Part shown: piece after piece, positions 9,841-20,952 of the stretch
How the letters are laid out: every line of letters starts with the position of its first letter
Position numbering within the stretch: the first letter of the stretch is position 1
Origin: Tetrapisispora phaffii CBS 4417
Taxonomy: Eukaryota > Ascomycota > Saccharomycetes > Saccharomycetales > Saccharomycetaceae
Assembly: GCF_000236905.1 (NCBI RefSeq)
Contig: NC_016526.1
Location: 682,001 to 746,000 of the forward strand
Length of the DNA: 64,000 bases
Reading direction: 5' to 3'
Notes under the pieces: model-generated
What the model was told of the DNA's origin: nothing
The model's database searches: none
Seen by the model: the letters and a program-made list of their open reading frames with translations, nothing else
Translations under genes and position numbers: made by a program

Positions 9841-12800
9841 ATTATTAAAAAGCAAATATCATATAACACGAACTCCTGACACTCAACCGAAAACGATAGA
9901 AATGTCGCAAATGTTGGAAAAGCTATATTAGGATAACCTCATTTAACGAGTGCAGGAAACTTCGGTTTCCATAGCTTGTTAGCTCGATTTTAGGCATAAT
10001 TATATATTCCCAACTGAGAAACTCTATTCTTAATGTTCCTCCATTATTCGTTTGGGAGAACAAGTAACCATATATTCTTATATACTCCTTAGATATATCT
10101 AAAAAAATTTAATTGAATCCATGTCCAAAAGTAATTATTTGTATAATAAATTAGATAAAATAATTTCTAAGAATGTTAGTCTATATAATGGTAAATCCAA
10201 ATGCAATTAATTTCTTACTTAATCGAACCACAAGACTTTTTTGAAGAGCGCCAAAGAGAATTTATTCAGATTGATTAAATCAGAGCTAATCAAGGGCAGA
10301 AAAGTTTTGAGTTATCTATAATAATAATACTAATTAGGATTCATTCTGCAGAAATATATCTTTGATATAAATCAAATTTAACTTTTGCGAATTGAAGGTT
10401 TTGGTGAGATATTTATATATATAGTATATTAAAGTCGATGAACTTGAAAGAAATACAAACAACTATAATATTTTCAAAGGAAATGTATGTCATCTTTTCT
10501 TTCTTTCTACTTACTTTATCTTTTCTGTATTTAATTGTGTCCAAAAATGGATTATTTTTTTAATTTTAAAAGTGAAGCAAACTAAGAAAAATCAATTAAA
10601 ATGAATCGTTGCATCTTGTAATAAAAATGTCACCTATCGATAAAATAATATTATTGAGAAAAAATAATTGTATTTATGACATAGTGTAAAGTTGCAATAT
10701 TTTCTTATTCAAATTACAATATTAACCAACAGAATTTATCTCACAGATTAGGGTTTATTGGATTATCTAAGGAATGCTATAAAGTAATGGTAGTAGATTT
10801 CTCTAAAAATCTCAATCAATGCCACACTAATTTACTTACTTCTTCGTGAATAAAATAAAAACTTTAAACTTTTGAATATTACAAAAATACCCAAATTTCT
10901 TCTACTTTGATAAAATCTATGTGAAAAAATGTTATTTGAATAAATATCAACGACAGTCAATAATATAATATAATACTGTGGCCTCTAAAAATCAATTGGA
11001 ACCAAAATGGTATGGATATCAATGGATATTAGCTTCTAACATAGTTGATAAATAAAATGTTGACTTAAATACCTGCAAAATATAATTCCGAGTTGGACAA
11101 CTCCAACATTGCTATTTAACACCTTGTTGCGTATTCTATCCTCACAATTAGTCTAATTTAAAAATATCTAGCTTTTGGACTCTTTTTTTCTTACATTCGT
11201 TAGGGCATGTGTTGTGATTGTAATTTCTTATTGCTTGCCTTTTGGCCAAACGTGAAATAACTTTTCTTTGTTCCTAAAAGTTTATTCTCATTCAACAAAA
11301 TTATGCGACTTTAATATTGGTTTATAATTTAACAGTGAAAACAATACATTAATCACTTCATAAATGTTTTAGCCTTGGTTGTGGAGGCTTGGTCGTGTGC
11401 ATTTGCTTGTGGTATGGGACCTAGTCTTACTATACTGTGGTTTACTTTTAGAAGTAACACATTCTGAGTCTGAAGATAAAGTATCCGACCGTGAAGTGAC
11501 AGAGTTGCTGTTCTCGCCGGACAAGGGGGCAGAGGTTGGAGCAGACTCCGATGGTGTGTCGCCGAACGTGACGGAGTCCCTGTTCTGGCTGGATGTTGAA
11601 AGAATTGTTTCGCTGGTTTTTTTGGATGCCAAGCAGTCTGTAGTTTATGTTTATCTATTTGTCCTTTCTTAGTATTAGGTAAACGATCATGGAAATTTTT
11701 GTCATAGTGGCTGTTCTCATAGTGACTATTTGCTAAATAATCATAGTTAGGATGTAGGTTTACATTAATGTGGCAATCATTGATTTGGGAACTAACTTTT
11801 GCATCAATTGTTGTTGATTGGAGAAGCATCAGAATTGTAACTTTTTTTTTATAATTTCAAGAATTCTATAAAGCTGGTATTAGGGCATCACTGGCTCAAG
11901 TGCTATCTATTTATAAAAATTTCTGTTTGATATCTATTATTGGTCTATCTTTTCGTAACTTTAAGATGGATAAAATAAAGGGACACAAGAAACATATTGG
12001 TTTTACATCTATGAGTCTGTTTATATATCTATTCGTTTCTTGATATTTTGATCAGGTTGTTGTTAAAATTAGCCATAAATTCATATTATTACAAGCAGAT
12101 CGTTGCAACACTAGGTATCGAGCTAAATTTCTGTGAATTGATTTGTTACCGTTGGTAGTGGTGATGTTGTTGGTGCAGCTACCAGAATGAAAAACAAAAA
12201 ATAGTTTTGAAAGCCTATTTTGTCAACAACATCATACCTCAGCAACGTTTGAACACCATCTGTCAGTAATAAAAATGACATTCATCTAATATAATACCCG
12301 TGTTCATATGACGAATTATATATATAGCGACACACTCATCGTCCATTGCATGCTGTCGCTTACAGGGATTATAACAGGTAGTACACGGATTCTTCTATAA
12401 AAAGTTGAATAAGAATTCCATATGGAATAGATCTAGAATCGCCTGTGATTACAGATCAAAAAACTGCTCTTGAATTGCTGCAATGACAGGAAATGTTATG
12501 TATTCATTGAAGTCGGAAACAAGTCGACTTATTAGTTACTGTAAGTTTTCTGTAGTTTCCTCAGTATTGGAGCGTAGAAGTAATGCAAATTGATATAGTT
12601 GATGAAAATTCGATGCAGGGAAAGAGAGAATGAATTGAAACTTTCGATTGTTCCTTATCAATTCTGCATACCAGTTGCAAGTGTTTGAGGAGCAAGAGAT
12701 ACTTTGTTGAGTTTCATTAAGGTGTACGCCATTAGTTAACTTGTGCTAATTATAATACTAGGAATTTTGTTTCAGAGCTCGAGGTCTTAATATATATATG

Positions 12801-13107
12801 TTCGTATTGGGATACTGTCGTTTTCAGTAAGAGAGAGATGGTGTCGTTATTGTTCTTTCCCATTTCTTATCCAAGATGCAACAATGCAACGAAGCCTCAA
12901 TCAGAAGATTACTTGGAGATATTGTAGAGTAAGATTATATTATTATTGTATTGAACTGTGTCGTATTTAATTTATATATTTCCGTACAAAAAGTACGTTT
13001 ATTTTATAAATAAATGATCATATGTGAAAGAATAAGGGGTATAATTAACTGCAGTATAATATGGATTGTTGTGTTTATTTTATTTAAAAGCAATAATTAT
13101 AAGCCGC
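9841..13107. other. Long gene-poor region between UTP11 and CWP2
   Basis: About 3.3 kb of strongly AT-rich DNA, very long for a yeast spacer. The only island of higher GC and coding-like composition is at 11353-11829, listed separately. No tRNA, LTR or recognisable RNA gene was seen. In S. cerevisiae MTC2 (YKL098W) lies in this interval; I see no trace of it here. Confidence 0.5.
11353..11829 (-). pseudogene. Possible broken small gene, unknown function
   Basis: An ATG-initiated frame on the minus strand runs from 11829 through about 70 hydrophilic residues. At a run of seven A (plus-strand T run near 11618-11624) the coding-like composition moves to a second frame that ends near 11369 and is Ser/Thr-rich (for example TPSESAPTSAPLSGENSN). 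The first frame stays open past this point, but with an unlikely Pro/His/Leu-rich sequence. One additional A in the run would join the two good halves into about 150 residues. No family was recognised. It may be a relic, a sequencing slip or chance. Confidence 0.22.
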
Positions 13108-13422
13108 TTATAATAAGTAAGCAGCGAAAGCAGCGGCACCAGCACCGACAGCTAATCTAGCGGCACCGTTTTCGGTTTGGACGGAGACGGTAGCGTTGCC
13201 CTTGGTGGCTTGGATTTGACCGTCGGTGATTTGAGAAACAGCAGCGACAGTGTTTTGAGCAGCGGCGGTGGTGGCTTGGATTTGGCCGTCAGTGATTTGG
13301 GAGACGGCAGCAACGGTAGAAGCGGCAGTAGCAGCTTGGACCTGACCGTCACCAATTTGGGAGACAGCGGCTCTGGTTAAAGAAACAATAGAGACTAAGG
13401 CGACAACGGAGGAGAATTGCAT
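13108..13422 (-). CDS. CWP2: Small GPI-anchored cell wall mannoprotein, Cwp2-like
   Basis: A 104-residue wall protein. A signal peptide covers residues 1-18 ([18 protein letters not shown]). Three PIR-type repeats of the form SQIxDGQ[IV]QA lie at about 21-30, 41-50 and 63-72. The C-terminal [23 protein letters not shown] resembles the end of S. cerevisiae Cwp2, where the Asn of TENGA is the GPI-attachment site, so Asn85 is the likely site here. Such proteins become linked to beta-glucan, through the GPI remnant and possibly through the Gln in the PIR repeat. S. cerevisiae Cwp2 has one repeat and a Ser/Thr-rich spacer, so three repeats in a slightly longer protein is a difference. CWP1/CWP2 lie in the same block as UTP11 in S. 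cerevisiae (YKL096W, YKL096W-A), which supports orthology. The repeats also create open frames on the opposite strand, which I ignore. Confidence 0.88.
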   Translation of the reverse strand: MQFSSVVALVSIVSLTRAAVSQIGDGQVQAATAASTVAAVSQITDGQIQATTAAAQNTVAAVSQITDGQIQATKGNATVSVQTENGAARLAVGAGAAAFAAYLL

Positions 13423-16045
13423 TTTTAAAATAATAGTAAGCGAGTGAAATGAATTTATTTGATACTGGTTTTTTTTTCTACAGTATAAGAAGTAACGGAA
13501 ATAAACCGAAAGGAAAAAGCAAGAAAGTGTGTGTTAGAACAATTGAAAAAATGAGAAAATATATCTGTTTATATATGAATGATAAATGGTATGTTTGTTG
13601 TAAGAAAAGTATCATGGTATCGAGTTGTGTAAAAACATAAAAACAAAAAAACAAAGAGCTCATCGTTCTCAGTCATTGAAGATTGACAGATTCTAGAAAC
13701 GCAAAACACGCTCCTAATACGGTACTTTTCTACCTGAAACCATCAATCAAATTATGGAAGCATCAACACACACACAGACAAGAATTGTTTCTGGCATTTT
13801 GCCACAACGATATAATACAATTGCTAGACGGACGGCATGGTCCTTCTATAGACACAGGCATGACTTAGTTTGTTTCTTTGTTGTAGGCTTCTTAATCAGG
13901 ATAGTTTTACCTGTTTTGAGAGAACCCACGGTCCAAAAGGGAGCGCAGCTTGTTGACGTTTGCTGTTTTCGTCGGCGGAAGCGTCCGAAGAAGAGAGCAG
14001 GTTCTGGACGCGGGGGGCCCAGTAGACAACAGCGATAGAAAGAGTTCTGGCTCACTTTTTTGGTCGAGAACAAAGACCATAAATAGAAACACAGGCCTGA
14101 TACAGTAAGAACAAACCGTGCTGGCGGAAACTGTTTCACAAACAGACACAGCAACCACTGTTGTTTTGTTGTTTTCGTCGCGTGATGGTTTGGAGTTCTG
14201 TACGGAGATTTCCGCGGTAAAACACAAACAACACATAAACAGCAGGAAATTTTTTCAAACACAGCAGTTGCGAGCTGAAGATGAGGCGCCGTAACTGCAC
14301 GGCACCGTCTGGACTGTGCCATCCATTTGGATTGGAAAATAACGCATTTGCTTCAGATAGCAGTAGTTGTGAACCGGAACAGGAACATGTACATGTTAAT
14401 AGCTGGTGTTGTTGGTTCTTAATTGGAAACATCTATTTGGTGCAGTTTTGTCTCAGTTACTGAAATGGGTGCACGCGTTTGTTTCTGTATGGAGTAGTAT
14501 GTCAATAGACGGTACCAATACATGCTACGCTCTTTGGGATGTGTTGTGTTGTTGCACCGGCATATGGTTTAGTCACTTAGCAAGCACAGAAAGATATATA
14601 TATTTTTAATGTTATGGTCTCGATAGAGTTATCTGAACCTCTGGTGTGACTGCAAACACTCACAGAATCTCCATCTCGATGAACTAAAAATAAATATCAG
14701 CAGTTTGTATTTTCTGTCCTTGCTCTTTCGATAAGATTAGCATGAATCATCGTAAGAATATTGTTGTTACCTGTTCTTTAACATTGACTATTAAAGAAGC
14801 ATCTCAAGTGTTACAAAACTATACAGTTTGTGTCATTGTATACCATCGTATTCCTTGTCTTCACCAGTATAGAATACAGACGATGGCAATGGTTGTTATA
14901 AACAAAGCAGGCTATACATTTTTTACTGACATCGCAATATATACTTTGATTATAATTTAGTGTTCCGTGGAAGCGATTACAAAAATGGACCCCCCGTTAA
15001 ACACTAACCCTAACCCGAGCCCTGATCCTGGTCCTGATCAGGGCGCGCTTCACATCTGCTCACGTCCTTATTTCCGCTCAAAAACGCTCTGTTCGTCTAA
15101 AAAGAGGCAAAAATAAAATAAAAAGAAACGAGGAAAGAAAAAAGAGAATGTCAGATCTCATCACGAAAATTTATTTTATTTTTCTAACTTCTCGAAGACA
15201 ATAGAAATACGTAACTGTCTTGTCTTGTTCTTGTAGACAGTTCCCACCTTGACTGCCTTCTCTATTTTACCTACTCAAGAGTCAGCAAAAGTTCTCATCG
15301 AGTATAATTAGTGAGAGAGATATTGTTTTGCTATATACTGTATTTTTTCTTTTCGGTAGAAATCGTTTTCAGAAGAGCTTGTATATTTTAGTTGCAGTAT
15401 AATAATAATCCGAAGACCCACGAAAAGTTTTTCAGTCGAGTTCCTATCAATCAATGATCTTGCTTCTCTTTTATTATTCTATTTCCTTCTGAGTTTTCTT
15501 GAAGCCTGCATTCATCAATATCGCCATCATGAATCTCATCAGAAAATAAACAACAACAACAGCAACAACATAAAACAAATACTATCCCGCTTCGTGTTGA
15601 ACGAGATGGTGATGGTGGTACGATGGTGCATGTAAACTTAATGTCTTCTAGATATAATAAATAAACGGATTAGAACGGAACTTTGATAAATCTGTTTGGT
15701 CTCTTCAGACATGGTCAACTGCATATTTATAAAGCCTCTTCTCATTTAATGGTGGGTGCTTTCAGATGCATTTTTTTTCCCAACTTTTTCATACTGTTCC
15801 TTTCGTAATCAAAATTTGTGACATATTTTTCTCGTGTTTCTTCCTATCTATGTTTTTACTATATATACACTCATCAATAATTAAATCTATATATCTACAT
15901 TCGATTACTACTCTTCTTATTGTACTTATAAGTATTTGTTATCAATCCACCAATTCGTTGCTTATACCTGTTTGTTGTTCTTCAGAATTCGTCGAAAAAA
16001 ATATTGTTGAATAAGGTTTACATATTTAACAATAATAAATGAACT
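13423..16045. other. Divergent CWP2/LAG1 intergenic region
   Basis: 2.6 kb shared upstream region of two probably strongly expressed genes. It is unusually GC-rich for the window at about 13920-14300, with a run of G at about 14011-14016, and again at 14990-15060. Several frames of 60-160 codons on both strands overlap each other in the GC-rich part and show no family features, so I take them as chance. The stretch 15766-16014 is T-rich leader for LAG1. Confidence 0.5.
15003..15044. promoter_or_regulatory. Tbf1-like sites plus GC-rich inverted repeat, about 1 kb upstream of LAG1
   Basis: ACTAACCCTAACCC at 15003-15016 carries two overlapping AACCC/CCCTAA units like the sites bound by Tbf1 in yeast promoters and subtelomeres. 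Immediately after it is a perfect inverted repeat, GCCCTGATC (15019-15027), 8-nt spacer, GATCAGGGC (15036-15044). Motif reading only. Confidence 0.4.
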
Positions 16046-17389
16046 ATGTCTGAAACAGATATTGATGATAAAATACTATTTGATAGTGACCAAAAAACTA
16101 CATACAGTACATCGGTGAACGCAAACCCGATGCAATCTTTAGATAATAAAGCAAAAATTAGAACCAGATCTAGAAGAGGTTCTTCTTTAGGCAGAATTGA
16201 CCTTGGCGATACTGTACGAAGCCTTGGCACCATGCCAAGCTCGAAGCAAGAGAAGAAAGCCTCAAAAAATAGACTGAAAGTACTATCAATGGAGTCTAAA
16301 GGTGACAGAGATTTGTTGAAAAAAATTTGGATCTCTTACAGAGAAATGGCTTATCGTAACACATGGTTGAACCCATTGATATTGCTTCTTATTGTTTATT
16401 TCATGTATTTTACGTCGGGAAACAGAACGGAAACAAATCCATTACATCAATTCATGTATATATCCTATCAAATTGGGGATACCGATCAATATGGTAAGGG
16501 CATAAAAGATTTATCATTTGTATTTTTCCATATGATTTTTTTCACGTTTATAAGAGAATTTCTAATGGACGTAGTCATAAAGCCAGTTACTATTTATGTC
16601 TTAAAAGTAACTTCTCCCCATAGGATTAAGAGAATCATGGAACAGGTATACACAACATGTTACACAGGTGTGTCCGGTCCATTCGGTATTTACATCATGT
16701 ACCATTCGGATTTATGGTTATTCGAAACGAAAACCATGTATGTCACATATCCTGATTTATACAACTCCTATCTTTATAAGTTATTTTACTTAGGTCAAGC
16801 GTCATTTTGGGCTCAACAAGCTTGTGTTTTGGTCTTACAATTAGAAAAACCAAGAAAAGATCATAAAGAACTAATTTTCCATCATATTGTCACTTTACTA
16901 TTGATTTGGTCTTCATATGTTTTCCATTTCACAAAGATGGGTCTAGCAGTCTACATAACTATGGATGTCACTGATTGCTTATTAGCTTTATCCAAAACAT
17001 TGAACTATTTAGAATCCCCATTGGCTTCTCCACTGTTTGCTTTCTTCTTCGCCACTTGGTTGTATTTGCGTCATTACATTAACTTAAAGATTCTTTGGTC
17101 AGTACTAACGCAATTCCGTACAGAAGGTCCATATATATTAAATTTTGCTACTCAACAATACAAATGTTGGATTTCTTTACCAATTGTCTTTTCATTAATT
17201 TTTGCACTACAGTTATTGAATGTTTATTGGGTTATTTTAATCATTAGAGTTCTTTATAGAATCATCTTTTTAGGAATCGAAAAAGATGAAAGAAGTGACA
17301 GTGAATCAGATTCAGAAGAAGACAGTGAGGTTTCATCTGAATCTGGTGATTCAGAAGGTGAATCTCCAACCAAAGCAAAAAAAGCATAG
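16046..17389 (+). CDS. LAG1: Ceramide synthase catalytic subunit (Lag1/Lac1)
   Basis: A 447-residue ER membrane protein with a TLC domain. Several membrane helices are clear, starting at about residue 105 ([14 protein letters not shown]). The Lag1 motif is present: [18 protein letters not shown] followed by [14 protein letters not shown], with the two His and acidic residues needed for acyl-CoA-dependent acylation of sphingoid bases. The N-terminus is cytosolic with basic Ser-rich sequence, and the C-terminus is a strongly acidic Ser/Asp/Glu tail. The convergent pairing with MRP4 is that of S. cerevisiae LAG1-MRP4 (YHL003C-YHL004W), so I use LAG1. LAC1 is its duplicate and the sequence alone does not separate them. 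It is slightly longer than the ~411-418 residues of the S. cerevisiae proteins. Confidence 0.93.
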   Translation: MSETDIDDKILFDSDQKTTYSTSVNANPMQSLDNKAKIRTRSRRGSSLGRIDLGDTVRSLGTMPSSKQEKKASKNRLKVLSMESKGDRDLLKKIWISYREMAYRNTWLNPLILLLIVYFMYFTSGNRTETNPLHQFMYISYQIGDTDQYGKGIKDLSFVFFHMIFFTFIREFLMDVVIKPVTIYVLKVTSPHRIKRIMEQVYTTCYTGVSGPFGIYIMYHSDLWLFETKTMYVTYPDLYNSYLYKLFYLGQASFWAQQACVLVLQLEKPRKDHKELIFHHIVTLLLIWSSYVFHFTKMGLAVYITMDVTDCLLALSKTLNYLESPLASPLFAFFFATWLYLRHYINLKILWSVLTQFRTEGPYILNFATQQYKCWISLPIVFSLIFALQLLNVYWVILIIRVLYRIIFLGIEKDERSDSESDSEEDSEVSSESGDSEGESPTKAKKA

Positions 17390-17652
17390 AAGTCACCCAC
17401 TAAATTAAGGCTAGATAAATAATTTCGACGAGCAAAATTACCATTATAGATCAATTTTATGTATCATAAATATACTCACCAATATGCATAGATAACCATT
17501 TTTTATAGATTAAACCAGAGAATATGTTACGATTATACTTTATTATTTTATGTTATTTTATATACAAGATTATGTAATAATGTATAATGAATTTTTTCAA
17601 TTAGTTCATTTTGGAATTGTTATTCATATTCACAGATTTTTATATATATTTT

Positions 17653-18894
17653 TTAATTTGATGCCTTTTGTAAACGATTCTTTAGACCACGTTCTCCAGC
17701 CTTAGCCAGGACACCAAGTAGTAGATTTACAGATCTTAATGAATCATCATTACCGGGTATTGGGTAAGTTACAATAGAAGGCTCAGAGTCGGTATCAATA
17801 ATACCAATTGTTGGCACTCTAGCTTGCATGGCTTCATTCAATGCATTTCTATTTTCGGTAGGATTTAATATAACAAGTAAGTCTGGTTTGACAATACCCG
17901 TTTGTTCTTCTGGAGATAATTCTCTACCTGTAGGTCTATCTAACATATCAACTTCATGTCTTTCCCAAGATGACGATATTTCTGTTGGGTTAGTTAAAGT
18001 ACCAGGAATCCACCTTGACGAGACATAATAACCACGAGTTCTTTTGGCAGCTTCGTATAAGGCTTTCTTTTGACCTTCTCTTGTGCCTAAAAATAAAACG
18101 ATACCGCCTTGTTCAGTGATACCTTCCACTACTTTTGCAGCTCTCTTCAAATAATGTAATGTCTGATTTAGATCTATAATGTGGATTCCTTTATATTCGC
18201 CGTAAATGAAAGGTTGAGTAGATGCCCTCCATAACGCAGTAGACTGACCTAAATGGACACCTGCTGCTAGCAGCTTTGACATTGTCATCTTTTCAGGTAA
18301 ACTAGGAGAACTTATATCTTTGTGTGGAAAATATATGTCATGGATATTCGCTCCCAATTTTGCAGTGTGAGACGCATGCTTTAACTGTCTTAAAAATAAT
18401 TCCTGTGTAGTGTAAGGTTTATCCCTTTGGGAAGGAATTAAATATGGGAATTTCTTACCATTGATAGTGTTAGAACCTTTGAAAGCATTGATTGAAGAAG
18501 ATAAAGTAGACGACGAAGAGTCTATATTGTCCATATTTAGGTTATCAGTCTCAATAATTTTATTGGATTGAGAATATTTCTTTAAAAAGTCAAATAATTC
18601 TGCATCCAATTGCTTTTCTTTCTCAGTTAATGGAGTTTCCAAAGTATCTGCCAAACCTTCGATTTCTTCTACCGGGGTAGCTTTTAATTTCTTTAGGCTC
18701 TCAACAAGTTGATCATTGTATTGTTTTTGGCGTAATAGAAACACATCGTCTTCTTCTTCAGTAGAATGTTCTAAGTTACTAACACTAATGTCACTAGATT
18801 CAACTGGGGTGGAATAACATCTAATTGATTTCAATAACAATACACGCTTGGCTGAGCTTGAAGGTATATTTCTAAACAGCAAAGAAACTGACAT
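17653..18894 (-). CDS. MRP4: Mitochondrial ribosomal small-subunit protein uS2m
   Basis: A 413-residue protein of the uS2 family. The N-terminus ([22 protein letters not shown]) is a mitochondrial presequence, followed by an acidic linker. The conserved uS2 core begins at about residue 200 with [20 protein letters not shown], then [46 protein letters not shown], the Asn/Pro-rich [16 protein letters not shown] and [24 protein letters not shown]. It is a structural part of the mitochondrial 37S subunit. It is convergent with LAG1 as in S. cerevisiae and slightly longer than the 394-residue yeast protein. Confidence 0.95.
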   Translation of the reverse strand: MSVSLLFRNIPSSSAKRVLLLKSIRCYSTPVESSDISVSNLEHSTEEEDDVFLLRQKQYNDQLVESLKKLKATPVEEIEGLADTLETPLTEKEKQLDAELFDFLKKYSQSNKIIETDNLNMDNIDSSSSTLSSSINAFKGSNTINGKKFPYLIPSQRDKPYTTQELFLRQLKHASHTAKLGANIHDIYFPHKDISSPSLPEKMTMSKLLAAGVHLGQSTALWRASTQPFIYGEYKGIHIIDLNQTLHYLKRAAKVVEGITEQGGIVLFLGTREGQKKALYEAAKRTRGYYVSSRWIPGTLTNPTEISSSWERHEVDMLDRPTGRELSPEEQTGIVKPDLLVILNPTENRNALNEAMQARVPTIGIIDTDSEPSIVTYPIPGNDDSLRSVNLLLGVLAKAGERGLKNRLQKASN

Positions 18895-19473
18895 GTTTAT
18901 TCAATATTTTTTTTAATACCTAAGAACTTATCTTGGAAAGGGAACCTCTGAATATTATTTGTTAAGTGTTAAAATGATAGTTGCTAATAGGCTATTGAAT
19001 CGTGCAATTACGCATGTAAAAAAAATCACACTAATAACACCAATTAATGAAAAAAGAAGCTATAATCTTTCTGAATTCAATCCAATTACTTCAAACCTAT
19101 TGTCTCTAAGCAGATGACTAACTTCTAAGTACTATAATGTTAATAAAGAACTGCTTTTAATTAACTTTATCGTAATATAACTGTTCCATATTATCGAATA
19201 TTTGAAATATTCATGGTTTTAATTTTTTGAAAAGCTATGGCTAAGGTTTCAAACAAAAGGTAAAAAGGCCACGGGTAACAACAAGATATGAAGATTATTG
19301 ATTACGAGGACCAGTTCATTATAAGAAAGATTGATCAAGATAGATCACATATTTGTTATATCAACTCATATATTTGAGTTGGTTCACTGGAGTTGAGTAG
19401 AGAGATACAGTTATTGATAGGCACTAATAACACAATTTTCATTGTAATCTATTTTCTAGTATATTCTTGATGC
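18895..19473. other. Divergent MRP4/SHU1 intergenic region with a Reb1 site
   Basis: 579 bp, AT-rich. CGGGTAA (the reverse of TTACCCG, the Reb1 core) lies at 19272-19278, about 200 bp before the SHU1 ATG. Nothing else was recognised. Confidence 0.5.
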
Positions 19474-19989
19474 ATGTGTTCAGAAATTGAACAAGTTATT
19501 ACCGATCTAATATCTGAAGATCCTTACAATTGTGATAAATCAAGAGTACTGGTGTTTGTACTGGGTGATGAGTCTCGAGTAGCGTTTGAGAAAATAGTTC
19601 CTGGAGCACTCCAACTTAATTCATCGATTGGGTCAGTACTGAGAAGTCGAAACGATATTGATATATTGTTTTTGAACAAACCTCAAGTATTATTTATGTA
19701 TTTGATGAAATTAGATGCATTAGAGAATGGAAAAGAGTCAATAGACTATAATTATATTATCTTTTACGGGTTAGATTGTCTAATCAAAGAAATTAATAAT
19801 AAAAATGAAAATCATGGACAGTTTGATTTAGAACAAGTTAGGTTATCAAACTTGATTTATAATATTGCATTCAGAATTAAAAGAAAACATTCATTGAAAG
19901 GATTGAGATATATACCTCTACGTGACGATGAAGAAAACACATCAAACAGTCTACGTAAGATTGAAGAGTACTGGGAAACAGTATGTTAA
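19474..19989 (+). CDS. SHU1: Probable Shu1, Shu complex subunit (error-free recombination repair)
   Basis: A 171-residue protein with no catalytic motif that I can see. The name comes mainly from position: in S. cerevisiae the order LAG1, MRP4, SHU1 (YHL006C, 150 residues), STE20 has exactly the order and relative orientations seen here. The fold-like pattern (VLVFVLGDESR, DIDILFLNKPQVLFMYLMKL, YNYIIFYGLDCLI) has alternating hydrophobic strands, consistent with a degenerate RecA-like core like other Shu subunits. The Shu complex (Shu1, Shu2, Csm2, Psy3) stimulates Rad51 filament assembly. Shu1 evolves fast, so weak similarity is expected. Confidence 0.75.
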   Translation: MCSEIEQVITDLISEDPYNCDKSRVLVFVLGDESRVAFEKIVPGALQLNSSIGSVLRSRNDIDILFLNKPQVLFMYLMKLDALENGKESIDYNYIIFYGLDCLIKEINNKNENHGQFDLEQVRLSNLIYNIAFRIKRKHSLKGLRYIPLRDDEENTSNSLRKIEEYWETVC

Positions 19990-20952
19990 GAAACTATCAC
20001 TACAAAGTATCGACATGCATGCATACATATATTTATAGCTTTATAGCCTTATAACTTAATAAAGAAATATTCAACTTTATTGACTGATGTTGACCTATAT
20101 AATAATCAACTACTCCATAGATCTCCTAATTTTTCCTACAATACAAACGTAAAAGGAGTGCACAAGTGAAGACTTGACTTAAATAGGATGTTACACTACA
20201 AAAAATACAATAAGCAAAAACTGTACTACTACTCTACATACAATTAACTCGGTTGTTTGCTTGATTACTTTTCATCTTGTAATAATGTATAAAATCACAT
20301 TCAGCAAAAATAAAGATTCCTCTGAGTCAATTAACAAATCATTATTTAATTCAAATAAATTTTCACAAATGACAATTACCTCGTCACTGTGCAAACAACA
20401 ATTTCTGTTTGAGTTCATTTATTCAGGTATCATTTGTTCAAGAATTCTTTGAGGTTATATTCCGATTTCAATGCAAGTAGTTATCATAAGCAGATGTAGA
20501 GAGGTAGAGAGGTAGCTGCGTTACTGACTGATGTAGAAATCGTTCAAAGGAAATATTCTAAAAAAAAGGACTTGTTACAGGTTACTTTTACAACAAATGT
20601 TTGAAGATGCTTGTATTGTATTATATTGTATTGTATTGTCTTTAGGATGTAAGAACAAACGGACAAACGAAATTTCACAAAAAAAAGTGAAAAATTGAAA
20701 AATCAATTTGAAGGAATTTTTATTTTCGATTTTGTTCAATCTATCATTACTTTTGATGCTTTTAATCAACTATGGCATGGTCTTCTTCTTTTCTTATATC
20801 CCTTAGTTAAATGCGTCTGTGTATAGTCAATCCATTTATAAGTTAGGTATATCCTTTTCCTTAGCAAAGATAAGTAAAAAAAAATTGAAACAATAACTAA
20901 CAAGTATTGAACAAGACTGCAATACGCCGTTACTAACCCGAACTCGTTTGCA
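19990..20952 (+). other. STE20 upstream region
   Basis: About 960 bp between SHU1 and STE20. A single TGAAACA (pheromone response element core) lies at 20886-20892, about 65 bp before the STE20 ATG; one copy alone is weak evidence. A TATTG-rich stretch is at about 20610-20640. Short frames at 20261-20769 look like chance. Confidence 0.4.

Noticed and set aside
13152..13380. Ser/Gly- and Pro/Leu-rich frames overlapping CWP2
   Set aside because: They are shadows of the PIR repeats and biased codons of the CWP2-like gene.
13754..14609. Several overlapping frames of 60-160 codons on both strands between CWP2 and LAG1
   Set aside because: They overlap each other in all frames in the GC-richer part, are rich in Cys, Trp and Arg, and show no family features; typical chance frames.
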